The notes: generated by a model from the letters alone, not told the origin. Numbered from the stretch's first letter, positions 1 through 7,360 are shown. The stretch: DNA of 9,167 nucleotides from CAYTLQ01 sp964438715 (GCA_964438715.1 CAYTLQ010000154.1:1-9167); one strand, 5' to 3'. Numbers and translations: made by a program.

Positions 1-2220
1 GTAAAATGGTTTATCTACTGTAAAGTGTAATGTCGAAATATTACTCCACGCTTTTCCCTGTTCAATTGCTCTGAATTCGATAACATAATTCCCATAATCA
101 AGATCCAATAAAGTCAATTCTTTTTTTTCGGTTGGAGCTGACCAGTTACTGTCCAGATTCACAATCCGATACTGATATAGGGTATTTTCTGAGGGATAAG
201 TAAATGAGTTAAAGAGTATATGTAAAGCCTCACCAAATTTTAGTGTGAGAGTAATTCCTTCCTGCAATAGGATGGTATCCTTTTTTTGCAGAAATAGGAC
301 GGGTCTGTTTGTTTTTTCTAACTCGCCTATAGCTTTACTTTGATAGATAAGTCCTTTAGCCGTACCGAACACTACCCTGTTATAGCCATCAACAACGGCA
401 CCCCGTATTGAACTTGTTGCATTAGGTATCCCGGCATTTTCGTTGAAAAATGCGTAATTACCATTAGTTTCATAATAAATAAAACCATTATCACTTCCTA
501 GCCAAACATTGTTGGAAGAATCAACGGCAAGAGAATTTAGCGAGGAATTAATGAGAAAATTAATTTCGCTAATATATTTTATTTCGTTGTTCGAATATTT
601 TAGTAGTCCTACATTTGTTGCAAGCCATATATTCCCGTAATCATCAAACCCAATATCAATTACATCTATTTCTTTATCCGGATGATTCTTAATAGATCTA
701 CTCAGATTAATAAACTTATCAAAAGCATCATCATATTTAAACAGATAACTATTTTTGCCCCTACAGCCTATGTAAATAACACTATTTTTTGACTTTTTAA
801 TAACATTAATTCTACCAGTTAATTTTTTCAAAGATGAATCAAATCGGACACTATAGTTTTTATTAAGTGTAAAAATGCCGCGTGAGTATCCGATTACTCC
901 CCATATTGTATTTTTATAATCCTCTGAGAGAAAAAGTGCGTTTTCGCCGCTATTTTCATAAGAAATATTAATAGTGTGAGAACTTTCATCCGTTTTATGG
1001 ATTACAAACCCATCAGAAAATCCAATCCAAAGATCGTCGGGATTACCATAGATACTTCGTATTAGACTGCTGCTTCTGTCAAATAAATTTCTTTTATAAA
1101 GAGAATTATCTTTTACTATAACTTCTGCTACAGAGTTACCATCAGTGGTGATTATAGTATTATTTTTTGTTTTTACGATACTTTGAATATAAAATGCATT
1201 ATTCGTAATAGTTGTGTGGTGAAATTTCATCTTTCTCAGAAACGCCGCACCTTCATCTGAGCTAATCCAAATTGTCTGATCATCTGCTAAATAAATATTG
1301 ATAACTATATCATACTTTAATTCATTAATTTTTTGCAAAGGCTGAGACAAATCGCTTGTATAATAAAGCCCCTTAGTCCACGATCCTATATAATACTCTC
1401 CCGATTTATCCTGACGAATAGAGGAAATATTTACCAAGTCACTTAATTTTTTAAAAGACGCAGTTGAGTATTCATCATTTATGGTTATTTCAAATAATCC
1501 TGATGAACCGCCTGCCACTATTTGATTCTTATTATTTATTATAAACGCGTCAATACTGCTATCATATTTATCTTTAACAGGTATTTTTATAATACTGTCA
1601 GACTTTTCATTATAATAAAATATATTGCCGCGCTCAGAAGCAATAATTAATCTGCCATTTTTATCTTCTAAAAAACTAAAAGACCGCGCATAACTTTGGG
1701 TAAAATCTTCATAAGTAAATTCATATCTTCGGAAATTGCCTTTATCTAATTTTATAATTGAGGTAGGCTCACTAATCCAGATAAGATTGTTTCTATCAAT
1801 ATAGAGGTCCTTTGGATAGAATACCTTGGATTCCACTCTCGTTACTGAACCTTGAATGAATGGTATCAGTTTTGGTTTTCCATTGGAATAGTTTAATTGC
1901 GATATACCATCATCAGAGAGTATAAAAAGAGTATTATTTTTCTTATACAGATTCTTAAAATATTTTGAATTGTAAGGGTCTGTATAAATTTTATTATTAT
2001 CACCATCAAAACTTACCAATCCATTATCTGTTGCAAGCCATATAAAGCCCAAACTATCCTGTATTATAGATTTTACAAAGTTTGTAGGTAGTTTGTTGTA
2101 GGTGTTTAGGTAAAATACCTGATATTTTTCTTGTCCGAATAAGAAACTGAGATTGAGATTAATAACAAGTAATAATACTATTCCATAAAGATATCTGTTT
2201 ATAAACCAGATTATTCTCAT
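1..2220 (-). CDS. Two-component regulator propeller sensor protein, N-terminal part (partial)
   Basis: The reading frame is open without a stop for 740 codons from the ATG at 2220-2218 to the left window edge, so the C-terminus is missing. Residues 1-29 form a signal peptide or membrane anchor (hydrophobic GIVLLLVI followed by LSFLFGQ). From about residue 45 come repeated beta-propeller motifs of the reg_prop type. The first is PTNFVKSIIQDSLGFIWLAT, continuing DNGLVSFDG (to about residue 73), with later copies such as IWISSDEG, LWIGFSDG, IWLATNVG and VWLGSDNG. I count about twelve, which would suit two stacked seven-bladed propellers. Residues about 670-737 read as a Y_Y_Y domain (YQYRIVNLDSNW, then DYGNYVIEFRA, ending VDKPFY), which in this family sits just before a transmembrane helix. 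Known relatives are periplasmic ligand sensors joined to a histidine kinase, GGDEF, LuxR or LytTR output; which one applies here lies outside the window. The gene looks more AT-rich than the others. No clear ribosome binding site precedes the start. Confidence 0.9.
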   Translation of the reverse strand, partial: MRIIWFINRYLYGIVLLLVINLNLSFLFGQEKYQVFYLNTYNKLPTNFVKSIIQDSLGFIWLATDNGLVSFDGDNNKIYTDPYNSKYFKNLYKKNNTLFILSDDGISQLNYSNGKPKLIPFIQGSVTRVESKVFYPKDLYIDRNNLIWISEPTSIIKLDKGNFRRYEFTYEDFTQSYARSFSFLEDKNGRLIIASERGNIFYYNEKSDSIIKIPVKDKYDSSIDAFIINNKNQIVAGGSSGLFEITINDEYSTASFKKLSDLVNISSIRQDKSGEYYIGSWTKGLYYTSDLSQPLQKINELKYDIVINIYLADDQTIWISSDEGAAFLRKMKFHHTTITNNAFYIQSIVKTKNNTIITTDGNSVAEVIVKDNSLYKRNLFDRSSSLIRSIYGNPDDLWIGFSDGFVIHKTDESSHTINISYENSGENALFLSEDYKNTIWGVIGYSRGIFTLNKNYSVRFDSSLKKLTGRINVIKKSKNSVIYIGCRGKNSYLFKYDDAFDKFINLSRSIKNHPDKEIDVIDIGFDDYGNIWLATNVGLLKYSNNEIKYISEINFLINSSLNSLAVDSSNNVWLGSDNGFIYYETNGNYAFFNENAGIPNATSSIRGAVVDGYNRVVFGTAKGLIYQSKAIGELEKTNRPVLFLQKKDTILLQEGITLTLKFGEALHILFNSFTYPSENTLYQYRIVNLDSNWSAPTEKKELTLLDLDYGNYVIEFRAIEQGKAWSNISTLHFTVDKPFY

Positions 2221-2384
2221 TGATTCAGTATCGTCAGTAAAGTATAATAAGATATTATTTAATTATTGGGATAACTATAAATATAGAAAATTTCTTTAAA
2301 ATAATTTGTGTTTGCAAATAACAACCACAAAACAATTGAAAATGAATTTTTATTAGTATAAAACAAAAAAAACAGACCCAACTT

Positions 2385-2402
2385 CCTGAAAATATTTACA
2401 GG
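2385..2402. promoter_or_regulatory. 18-bp near-perfect palindrome, possible operator
   Basis: The arms CCTG and CAGG flank AAAATATTTA. The whole 18-mer equals its own reverse complement except for one symmetric pair (A opposite A at positions 5 and 14). Its length and symmetry suit binding of a dimeric regulator. It lies 165 bases upstream of the sensor start and 265 upstream of the barrel gene. No regulator family can be named from the sequence, and chance symmetry in AT-rich DNA is possible. Confidence 0.3.
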
Positions 2403-2464
2403 CAAGAGAGCGACTAAAAAATGTTCACTAATTGTGACCATAGAAAATCAACAGTATTTTTAGG

Positions 2465-2518
2465 GTGATTTTAACCACTTTTCAACTGCAACAAACCACC
2501 CAGGCTTCGTAAAATCAC
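2465..2518. repeat. Spaced 9-bp inverted repeat
   Basis: GTGATTTTA (2465-2473) and TAAAATCAC (2510-2518) are exact reverse complements separated by 36 bases. An extra G-T wobble pair is possible outside the arms. It could be a looped regulatory structure or two half-sites. No run of T follows to make it a typical intrinsic terminator, and no gene ends here. Confidence 0.35.
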
Positions 2519-2630
2519 TGTAAAAAAATTAGGTCTTTGTTATGAGCCATCATTATTAATTGGGATTAATTCATTTTTAACAATAACTATTTACCAATTA
2601 TTGGGGATTCCACAACAAAATTCAAAACAA

Positions 2631-2638
2631 TAATTTTG
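2631..2638 (+). promoter_or_regulatory. Bacteroidota-like -7 box for the barrel/cytochrome pair
   Basis: TAATTTTG matches the Bacteroidota -7 consensus TAnnTTTG exactly and ends 28 bases before the barrel start codon, which would leave a short leader of about 20 bases containing the ribosome binding site. The -33 element is poor: no TTTG lies 19-21 bases upstream, and the nearest TTGG is 26 bases away. Applying this consensus assumes the organism is Bacteroidota-like. Confidence 0.35.
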
Positions 2639-2655
2639 AAGCCATAAAATATCTC

Positions 2656-2663
2656 AGGAAAGA
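2656..2663 (+). promoter_or_regulatory. Ribosome binding site of the barrel gene
   Basis: AGGAAAGA lies three bases before the ATG at 2667 and supports that start, which also places the signal peptide correctly at the N-terminus. Confidence 0.55.
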
Positions 2664-2666
2664 AAA

Positions 2667-3461
2667 ATGAAAAGATTCGCGACTATTCTTATAATCTCCT
2701 TAAGCGTTGCTTATGCTCAAGACAGACTCTTTACATTTACTTATCAAAGTACTGTGTTAAGTAAAGGACAAAAAGAGTTGGAAATATGGACTACCCAAAG
2801 AGAAAGCAGAGATAAATATTATTCAGCTTTTGACCACCGGATAGAATTTGAAATCGGACTTGGTGCAAACTTACAAACAGCATTTTATCTCAATTATGGC
2901 TATTCTAAAAGTGTAATCAGTAACATCGCAAGTGAATCGGTACTAAACGAATATATTTATTCAGTTTCAAATGAATGGAAATATAAGCTATCCGATCCGG
3001 TCCTGAGTGTTATCGGCTCAGCGCTCTATTTCGAATATACACTTGGCGTGGATAAAACAGAACTTGAAGCAAAAGTAATACTAGACAGACAGTTAGGTAA
3101 TACACTCCATGCATTAAATATCGTTGGTGAGTATGAAGTAAAAAAGAAATTTACCACAAGTGGGACTCAAATAAATATTGGAAATACAATTGAAAGGAAA
3201 CTTTTATTTATTTACGGATTGTCTGTCCATCTTACCCCTAATTTTTATGCCGGTCTTGAATTATGGAATAAAAATAAATTTGAAAGCGGTTCACATCATT
3301 ACTCTGTATTCTCAGCAGGACCTTGTCTTTCGTTCAGTATGGAGGGATTTTGGGCAAACTTAACAATACTACCACAACTGCTAAATTTTAAGACAGGCAA
3401 ACGAGAACTTAATAAAAATGAAAAATTACAAACCCGACTGATATTCTCTTATGTATTCTAA
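2667..3461 (+). CDS. Outer-membrane beta-barrel protein, function unknown
   Basis: The product is 264 residues long. Residues 1-17 are a classic signal peptide (MKRF, hydrophobic core, cleavage after AYA before QDRLF). The mature part alternates hydrophobic and polar residues in the manner of beta-strands and ends in LIFSYVF, with aromatic residues at the last, third-last and fifth-last positions, which is the usual outer-membrane barrel sorting signal. The mature chain of about 247 residues would allow roughly 10-12 strands. The opening KGQKELEIWTTQRES recalls uncharacterised barrel families with a 'lpKGqwElE' opening (possibly DUF6662-like, from memory). The gene is followed by a cytochrome c lipoprotein whose start lies inside its last codons, so the two are probably co-transcribed and translationally coupled. 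No substrate can be inferred. The barrel call is firm; the family assignment is tentative. Confidence 0.8.
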   Translation: MKRFATILIISLSVAYAQDRLFTFTYQSTVLSKGQKELEIWTTQRESRDKYYSAFDHRIEFEIGLGANLQTAFYLNYGYSKSVISNIASESVLNEYIYSVSNEWKYKLSDPVLSVIGSALYFEYTLGVDKTELEAKVILDRQLGNTLHALNIVGEYEVKKKFTTSGTQINIGNTIERKLLFIYGLSVHLTPNFYAGLELWNKNKFESGSHHYSVFSAGPCLSFSMEGFWANLTILPQLLNFKTGKRELNKNEKLQTRLIFSYVF

Positions 3462-3777
3462 ACTGTTTCTTTTGTTTCTATTGATTATTTCAGGATGTAG
3501 CACTGTATTATTTCTTCCGGATGAAAATGATGCCAAATTAATGAACACTTCCGTGCAGGAGCTTCTTAATGGCAGAGAACTCTATATTAGTAAATGCGGA
3601 GGTTGCCATAATCTTTATTTACCAAATCAATATGATGCCAATCGATGGAATGAGATTCTGGCAGAAATGAAAGTGCGATCGAAATTAACTGATGAAGAGC
3701 AGAAAAAGATATTTATCTATCTTAACTGTGCATTAAAAAAACACTCTCAACAGGCTGCTTTACCGAATGTAAAATGA
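3451..3777 (+). CDS. Monohaem cytochrome c lipoprotein
   Basis: The product is 108 residues. It starts with a lipoprotein signal peptide whose lipobox is ISGC, giving a lipidated Cys16 after removal of the first 15 residues, so it should be membrane-anchored on the periplasmic side or at the outer membrane. Residues 49-53 (CGGCH) form a haem c attachment motif with His53 as the proximal ligand. The context GRELYISKCGGCHNLYLP, followed by RWNEILAEM (Met73) and a final helix with DEEQKKIFIYLNCA, matches small class I-like cytochromes in which the Met after the 'W..i...M' helix is the likely sixth ligand. A role in electron transfer is probable; the partner is unknown. The start overlaps the barrel gene by 11 bases and has no Shine-Dalgarno of its own, consistent with translational coupling. 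There is one extra cysteine, Cys93, near the C-terminus. Confidence 0.85.
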   Translation: MYSKLFLLFLLIISGCSTVLFLPDENDAKLMNTSVQELLNGRELYISKCGGCHNLYLPNQYDANRWNEILAEMKVRSKLTDEEQKKIFIYLNCALKKHSQQAALPNVK

Positions 3778-3789
3778 CTTCAAAAAGTT

Positions 3790-3812
3790 ATTACATAAAA
3801 AATTTTTGTAAT
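3790..3812. terminator. AT-rich hairpin at the convergent junction, possible weak terminator
   Basis: ATTAC (3790-3794) and GTAAT (3808-3812) pair, with A and T runs inside extending the stem apart from one mismatch. It overlaps the stop codon of the minus-strand SDR gene and follows the cytochrome gene by 12 bases. It contains very little G+C, so terminator activity is doubtful, but no better candidate exists in the 13-base gap between the two convergent genes. Confidence 0.25.
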
Positions 3813-4489
3813 CTGAACGGCATCCCGATAATATTTCCGGAAATAAAATGGCTGGATTGAAATAAGGAGTAAATAAAGTCTCCTGTTTCATCCGGCTGTA
3901 TCACTGAAAATGGATCAATGCCGGCTTCTGAAAACCACGACTGATTAGCCTGAGTGTTGATAATATAGGGAGCAATAGCATTAACACTAACACCTATTTC
4001 TTTACCCTCAAGCGCCGCAGTTTTTACCAGGTGAATGAGTGCCGCTTTTGATGCTCCGTAAGTGCTTTTTTCAATCTCCGGGTGTAAACCGGAATATGCG
4101 GCAGTAAAGCACGCACTACCACCCTTACATTTTGCACAGAGGAGAAAAAAATGTTTTAATATCAGAGCATTGGCTGTAAAATTCATACCCAACATTTTCT
4201 CTATCAACTGCTCATTATTTGCACTTATTCGGGCTGAAGTAAATCCCCCGATAGTACTGAATAAAAAGAATGTATCTGAATATGAAACAGAGATATTTTC
4301 AAAGGCCCGATGTACATTTTTATCAGTAGTCAGATCATCAATCAAAATGAATTCGGATTTTTCATTTATTCTTTCGGGTTTATTAAAATCAAAAAGATAA
4401 ATAAAGTCGAAATCCTTTTTTACTAATGTAGAGACAACTCCTTTTCCTAAACCACCCTCTGCGCCAAAAATCAGTAACTTTCTAGCCAT
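3791..4489 (-). CDS. SDR-family oxidoreductase, dihydropteridine reductase-like
   Basis: This 232-residue protein is a Rossmann-fold short-chain dehydrogenase. The nucleotide-binding loop is GAEGGLG (residues 9-15). An acidic Asp34 at the end of the second strand (YLFDFN) suggests NAD(H) over NADP(H). The catalytic motif is YGASK, with Tyr144 and Lys148. By spacing from these, the usual catalytic Ser is replaced by Ala131 (FTAAYSG). That substitution, the GG after the fourth strand (STIGGF), the INTQANQ...GIDPF region and the SGNIIGM ending recall the quinonoid dihydropteridine reductase branch, which has Ala there and a similar length of about 240 residues. The substrate is not proven. It is the last gene of the kup unit, starting one base after the preceding stop codon. 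Confidence 0.8.
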   Translation of the reverse strand: MARKLLIFGAEGGLGKGVVSTLVKKDFDFIYLFDFNKPERINEKSEFILIDDLTTDKNVHRAFENISVSYSDTFFLFSTIGGFTSARISANNEQLIEKMLGMNFTANALILKHFFLLCAKCKGGSACFTAAYSGLHPEIEKSTYGASKAALIHLVKTAALEGKEIGVSVNAIAPYIINTQANQSWFSEAGIDPFSVIQPDETGDFIYSLFQSSHFISGNIIGMPFRLQKFFM

Positions 4490-4490
4490 A

Positions 4491-5507
4491 TTATTTCCTG
4501 TAAATAAAACGAGCTATCACCGGAAAATGGTCACTATAACCACCAAGATAGTTGTTACCCCCAAATGTTGGTGTTGGGGTTCCGGCGTACTTCCCTGATG
4601 GTGTAACCATAAACGATGGTTTGACAATTTCAAATGATTCACAGATATACTTAAAATTACCGCCACGGATGAGGTTTTCCGATACAATTATCTGGTCAAG
4701 CATATTCCACTGATCGCGGTATTTATATGTGCCAAAATTCTTCTTATCAAGACCCGATGCCAGATTATTCCATTTAGCAACTATTCCATTACATTCGAAA
4801 TGAGATGCTCCAAGCGTCAATGCAATTGAAGTATTATCTGGTTCGTCATTAAAATCGCCAACTACGATTATTGATGAGCGGGGATTTTTACTAAAAATTT
4901 TTTCTGTTCGCTTTCTTAAGGTTTCCGCAGAGCGTATTCTGTTTTTTTCACTTTGTTCACCTCCACGCCGGGATGGCCAATGATTCGAGAAAACATAAAG
5001 TGTATCTTTTGCCTTAGTCCTGAATGCAGCGCCTAAAATAACTCTGGTAGGAGGAATATTTTCTCCTCTTACCGTGTCAATATAAGTTTCTAAAACAGTG
5101 AAAATATCTTTACGGTATAAAATTGCTACATCAATACCTCTCTCATCAGGTGATTCCGTATGAACAACAGAATATCTCAGATCATACAAATAATTTTTAA
5201 TAAGAAACTCCAGCACTGCCTTATTCTCAACTTCACATACACCCAAAATATCGGGACCTTTGCCGTTTTTTATGGAACGAATCACCTTACTCAGATTAAT
5301 CTGTTTATCTTTATAGCGTTCCTTAGTCCATTTTTTATTACCATCCGGTGTAAACTCCTCATCATTTTTATCCGGATCGTTATGATAGTCGAACAGATTT
5401 TCCAGATTCCATGAACCAATTATTAGAGTATCCACTCTCTGAGCTGATACCTCCCCAACGAATAAAATTATAAGTAAGTAAATAAGTAATGTGTTTCTAC
5501 TCATCAT
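4491..5507 (-). CDS. Secreted endonuclease/exonuclease/phosphatase-family protein
   Basis: The 338-residue product has a signal peptide (MMSRNTLLIYLLIILFVGEV, cleavage after SAQ at residue 23), so it acts outside the cytoplasm. The rest matches the metal-dependent DNase I / exonuclease III fold throughout: GSWNLENLFD with Asn35, CEVEN with the metal-binding Glu92, RGIDVAILYR (residues 123-132), SNHWPSR with His176, GDFND with Asp218 and Asn220, LDQIIVS with Asp271, and the terminal SDHFPV with Asp326-His327. All key residues of the family appear present, so it is probably an active hydrolase. Nuclease versus phosphodiesterase or phosphatase activity cannot be told from the motifs. The start overlaps the kup stop by four bases (ATGA); the Met at codon 2 is an alternative start. 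It sits between kup and the SDR gene on one likely transcript. Confidence 0.88.
   Translation of the reverse strand: MMSRNTLLIYLLIILFVGEVSAQRVDTLIIGSWNLENLFDYHNDPDKNDEEFTPDGNKKWTKERYKDKQINLSKVIRSIKNGKGPDILGVCEVENKAVLEFLIKNYLYDLRYSVVHTESPDERGIDVAILYRKDIFTVLETYIDTVRGENIPPTRVILGAAFRTKAKDTLYVFSNHWPSRRGGEQSEKNRIRSAETLRKRTEKIFSKNPRSSIIVVGDFNDEPDNTSIALTLGASHFECNGIVAKWNNLASGLDKKNFGTYKYRDQWNMLDQIIVSENLIRGGNFKYICESFEIVKPSFMVTPSGKYAGTPTPTFGGNNYLGGYSDHFPVIARFIYRK
4494..4499 (-). promoter_or_regulatory. Ribosome binding site of the SDR gene inside the upstream gene
   Basis: On the minus strand AGGAAA forms the last two sense codons of the upstream nuclease-fold gene and lies four bases before the SDR ATG. 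This supports the chosen start and translational coupling of the two genes. Confidence 0.5.
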
Positions 5508-7318
5508 ATCTCTAGCCTGGTTACGACACCATGAATTTTTCTGTGAGGTAATTTATAAAACTGGATAAAACTTGGGCTAAGTTTCTTTAGTATCGCATAA
5601 ATTTTCAGGAGGAAATTGTCCGTAGAAATTTCTTCCATTCCGTAAAATATGACCTTTTCCGTAATTTCCAATCTTTTAAGTATAGACACTATGTCTAATA
5701 TCTCCTGATAGCCGGCTCTTATTATTATGCCTTGCAACCCCGGACCAAGTTCCGGTAAAAATTCTGTAGAAATATTATACGGGCTGTCTGTTCTCTGTAC
5801 AGAAATAAGTATATTTTTTTCGTACATAATATGAGAGCTTATCATTGTATGTACAATATATGGAGGAATTTCATTTAAATTCCGTGTAAAAAATAAAGCT
5901 GTACCGTCTATTGTTTTTCCTCGGGAATAAATCTGCTCATAACTCAACAAAAAAACATCAAAGGGAAGCGAACGAAAAGCACGATGGATTTTTTTTTGTC
6001 CCTCAATCCACAATATTGTTGTCCCAAGAGGAACAGAGGCGATTATTATTGACCAGTAGCCACCGTGTGGAATTTTTTCAAGCAATGCGCCGAGGAATAA
6101 CAAATCTATAATCAATACAAGAATAGCAGCAGAAAATTTTACCCAATCTTTTGAGTGGTGGAATATCCAGATCATGAAAATTGCACTAAGTGTCATGGTA
6201 GTGGTTACCGCGAATCCATACGCCGCAGCAAGATTTGATGATTTTCTGAATATCAAAATCATTAATATTACTGAAAACATCAGAGCCCAATTCACTGCAC
6301 CTATATAAATCTGCGATTTCAGGTGACTTGATGTATATTTGATTTTTAACAAAGGAAACATTCTTGTCGTTATTCCCTGATATACAAGTGAAAAGACAGC
6401 GCTGATCATTGCCTGACTGGCGATAATAGTTGCTGTTATTGTTAAGATGAGAAATGGTATGTATAAATACGGTACTTGTGAACGAACCATTTCAAACAAT
6501 ATCAGATTAGTATGAGGGTGCGTTAACAAAAATGCTCCCTGCCCGAAATAATTCATTATTAGTGCGAAAAAGACAAAAATCCATGCAGACTTAATCGGTT
6601 TTGCTCCCAAATGACCCATATCAGCATACAACGCCTCTCCGCCAGTTGCACACAGAATTACTTCTGAAAGCACAAAATATCCGGACCAACCATTATGCAG
6701 TAAAAAATCTATCGCATACATAGGGCTTACTGCACCAAGCAGTGAAGGATGACTTACTACCGATACAACACCGGAAAGAAAAAGAGTTCCAAACCACAGA
6801 ACCATAATCGGTCCGAATGAAGTAGCAACTTTATCGGTCCCTTTGTATTGAAATAAGAACAAAAGAAATGTAATAACTATTGTGATAACTAATATTCCAT
6901 TTTCTCCAAGTGAACTAAATCCCGGAATCAGTGGAATTCCCTCAACAGCAGAGAGAATAGATATTGCAGGAGTAATTACACCATCCCCCATAAGAAGTGA
7001 AATTCCGATATAACCCAGAAACGCAGCAATATTTGCTTTTCGCCCTTTTTTTAGAAATGTGATGACTATTTCTTTTAGTACAAGTACTCCACCTTCACCT
7101 TTTATACTTAAACTCATAGCAAGCCACCAGTATTCAATAGTTACCAGAAAAATAAGCGTCCAGAATACCAATGAAATAACCCCAAAAATGTGTTCCGTAG
7201 TAGGTTGTGTAAGTGTGAAAATTACGGTTAGTGTGTAAATTGGGCTTGTTCCGATATCGCCAAAAACTAGTCCAATTGCTTTAAGGATGTCCGATCGTCC
7301 TGAGGAATTTTGATCCAT
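5504..7318 (-). CDS. kup: Kup/HAK/KT-family potassium uptake transporter
   Basis: The 604-residue protein is a full-length member of the family (E. coli Kup is about 620 residues). Diagnostic motifs are present in order: VFGDIGTSPIYTL in the first membrane segment (residues 18-30), GEGGVLVLKEI (74-84), and MGDGVITPAISILSAVEG (110-127), whose acidic residues are linked to K+/H+ symport in relatives. About twelve hydrophobic segments follow to around residue 430, then a cytosolic C-terminal domain that ends near ...LPHRKIHGVVTRLEI. It should import potassium across the inner membrane. It is the first gene of a three-gene minus-strand unit. The start codon lacks a strong Shine-Dalgarno sequence. 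Upstream lies a 24-bp dyad that may regulate it. No frameshift or missing motif was seen. Confidence 0.96.
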   Translation of the reverse strand: MDQNSSGRSDILKAIGLVFGDIGTSPIYTLTVIFTLTQPTTEHIFGVISLVFWTLIFLVTIEYWWLAMSLSIKGEGGVLVLKEIVITFLKKGRKANIAAFLGYIGISLLMGDGVITPAISILSAVEGIPLIPGFSSLGENGILVITIVITFLLFLFQYKGTDKVATSFGPIMVLWFGTLFLSGVVSVVSHPSLLGAVSPMYAIDFLLHNGWSGYFVLSEVILCATGGEALYADMGHLGAKPIKSAWIFVFFALIMNYFGQGAFLLTHPHTNLILFEMVRSQVPYLYIPFLILTITATIIASQAMISAVFSLVYQGITTRMFPLLKIKYTSSHLKSQIYIGAVNWALMFSVILMILIFRKSSNLAAAYGFAVTTTMTLSAIFMIWIFHHSKDWVKFSAAILVLIIDLLFLGALLEKIPHGGYWSIIIASVPLGTTILWIEGQKKIHRAFRSLPFDVFLLSYEQIYSRGKTIDGTALFFTRNLNEIPPYIVHTMISSHIMYEKNILISVQRTDSPYNISTEFLPELGPGLQGIIIRAGYQEILDIVSILKRLEITEKVIFYGMEEISTDNFLLKIYAILKKLSPSFIQFYKLPHRKIHGVVTRLEI

Positions 7319-7360
7319 AATAATGTTTCACTGCCGCCAACTTTTCAATAAAAGAGTGAG

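Larger units (their letters stand above)
2221..2666. other. Gene-free divergent regulatory region (446 bases)
   Basis: The region separates the divergent sensor gene and the barrel/cytochrome pair. I see no convincing coding frame, tRNA or other RNA gene in it. It is very AT-rich and contains an 18-bp near-palindrome at 2385-2402, a 9-bp inverted repeat at 2465-2473 and 2510-2518, three similar TTGGG-containing stretches near 2261, 2555 and 2597, and a -7-like box at 2631-2638. It is long for such a compact window, which suggests regulation of one or both flanking genes. Confidence 0.7.

Noticed and set aside
1..2220. A pseudogene or non-coding stretch at the left end
   Set aside because: Translating the minus strand gives 740 uninterrupted codons with a signal peptide, regular propeller motifs and a Y_Y_Y domain in one frame, so the gene is intact within the window and simply runs off the edge.
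2259..2441. A 60-codon minus-strand frame upstream of the sensor
   Set aside because: It is rich in Phe, Asn and Tyr as expected from random AT-rich DNA, has no ribosome binding site, and lies in the regulatory region.
2667..3777. A Mtr-type porin-cytochrome conduit for extracellular electron transfer
   Set aside because: Those systems use large barrels and multihaem cytochromes. Here the barrel is about 250 residues and the lipoprotein has a single CxxCH.
4062..4400. A 112-codon plus-strand frame inside the SDR gene
   Set aside because: It is the complement of a well-supported SDR coding sequence and shows no domain of its own.
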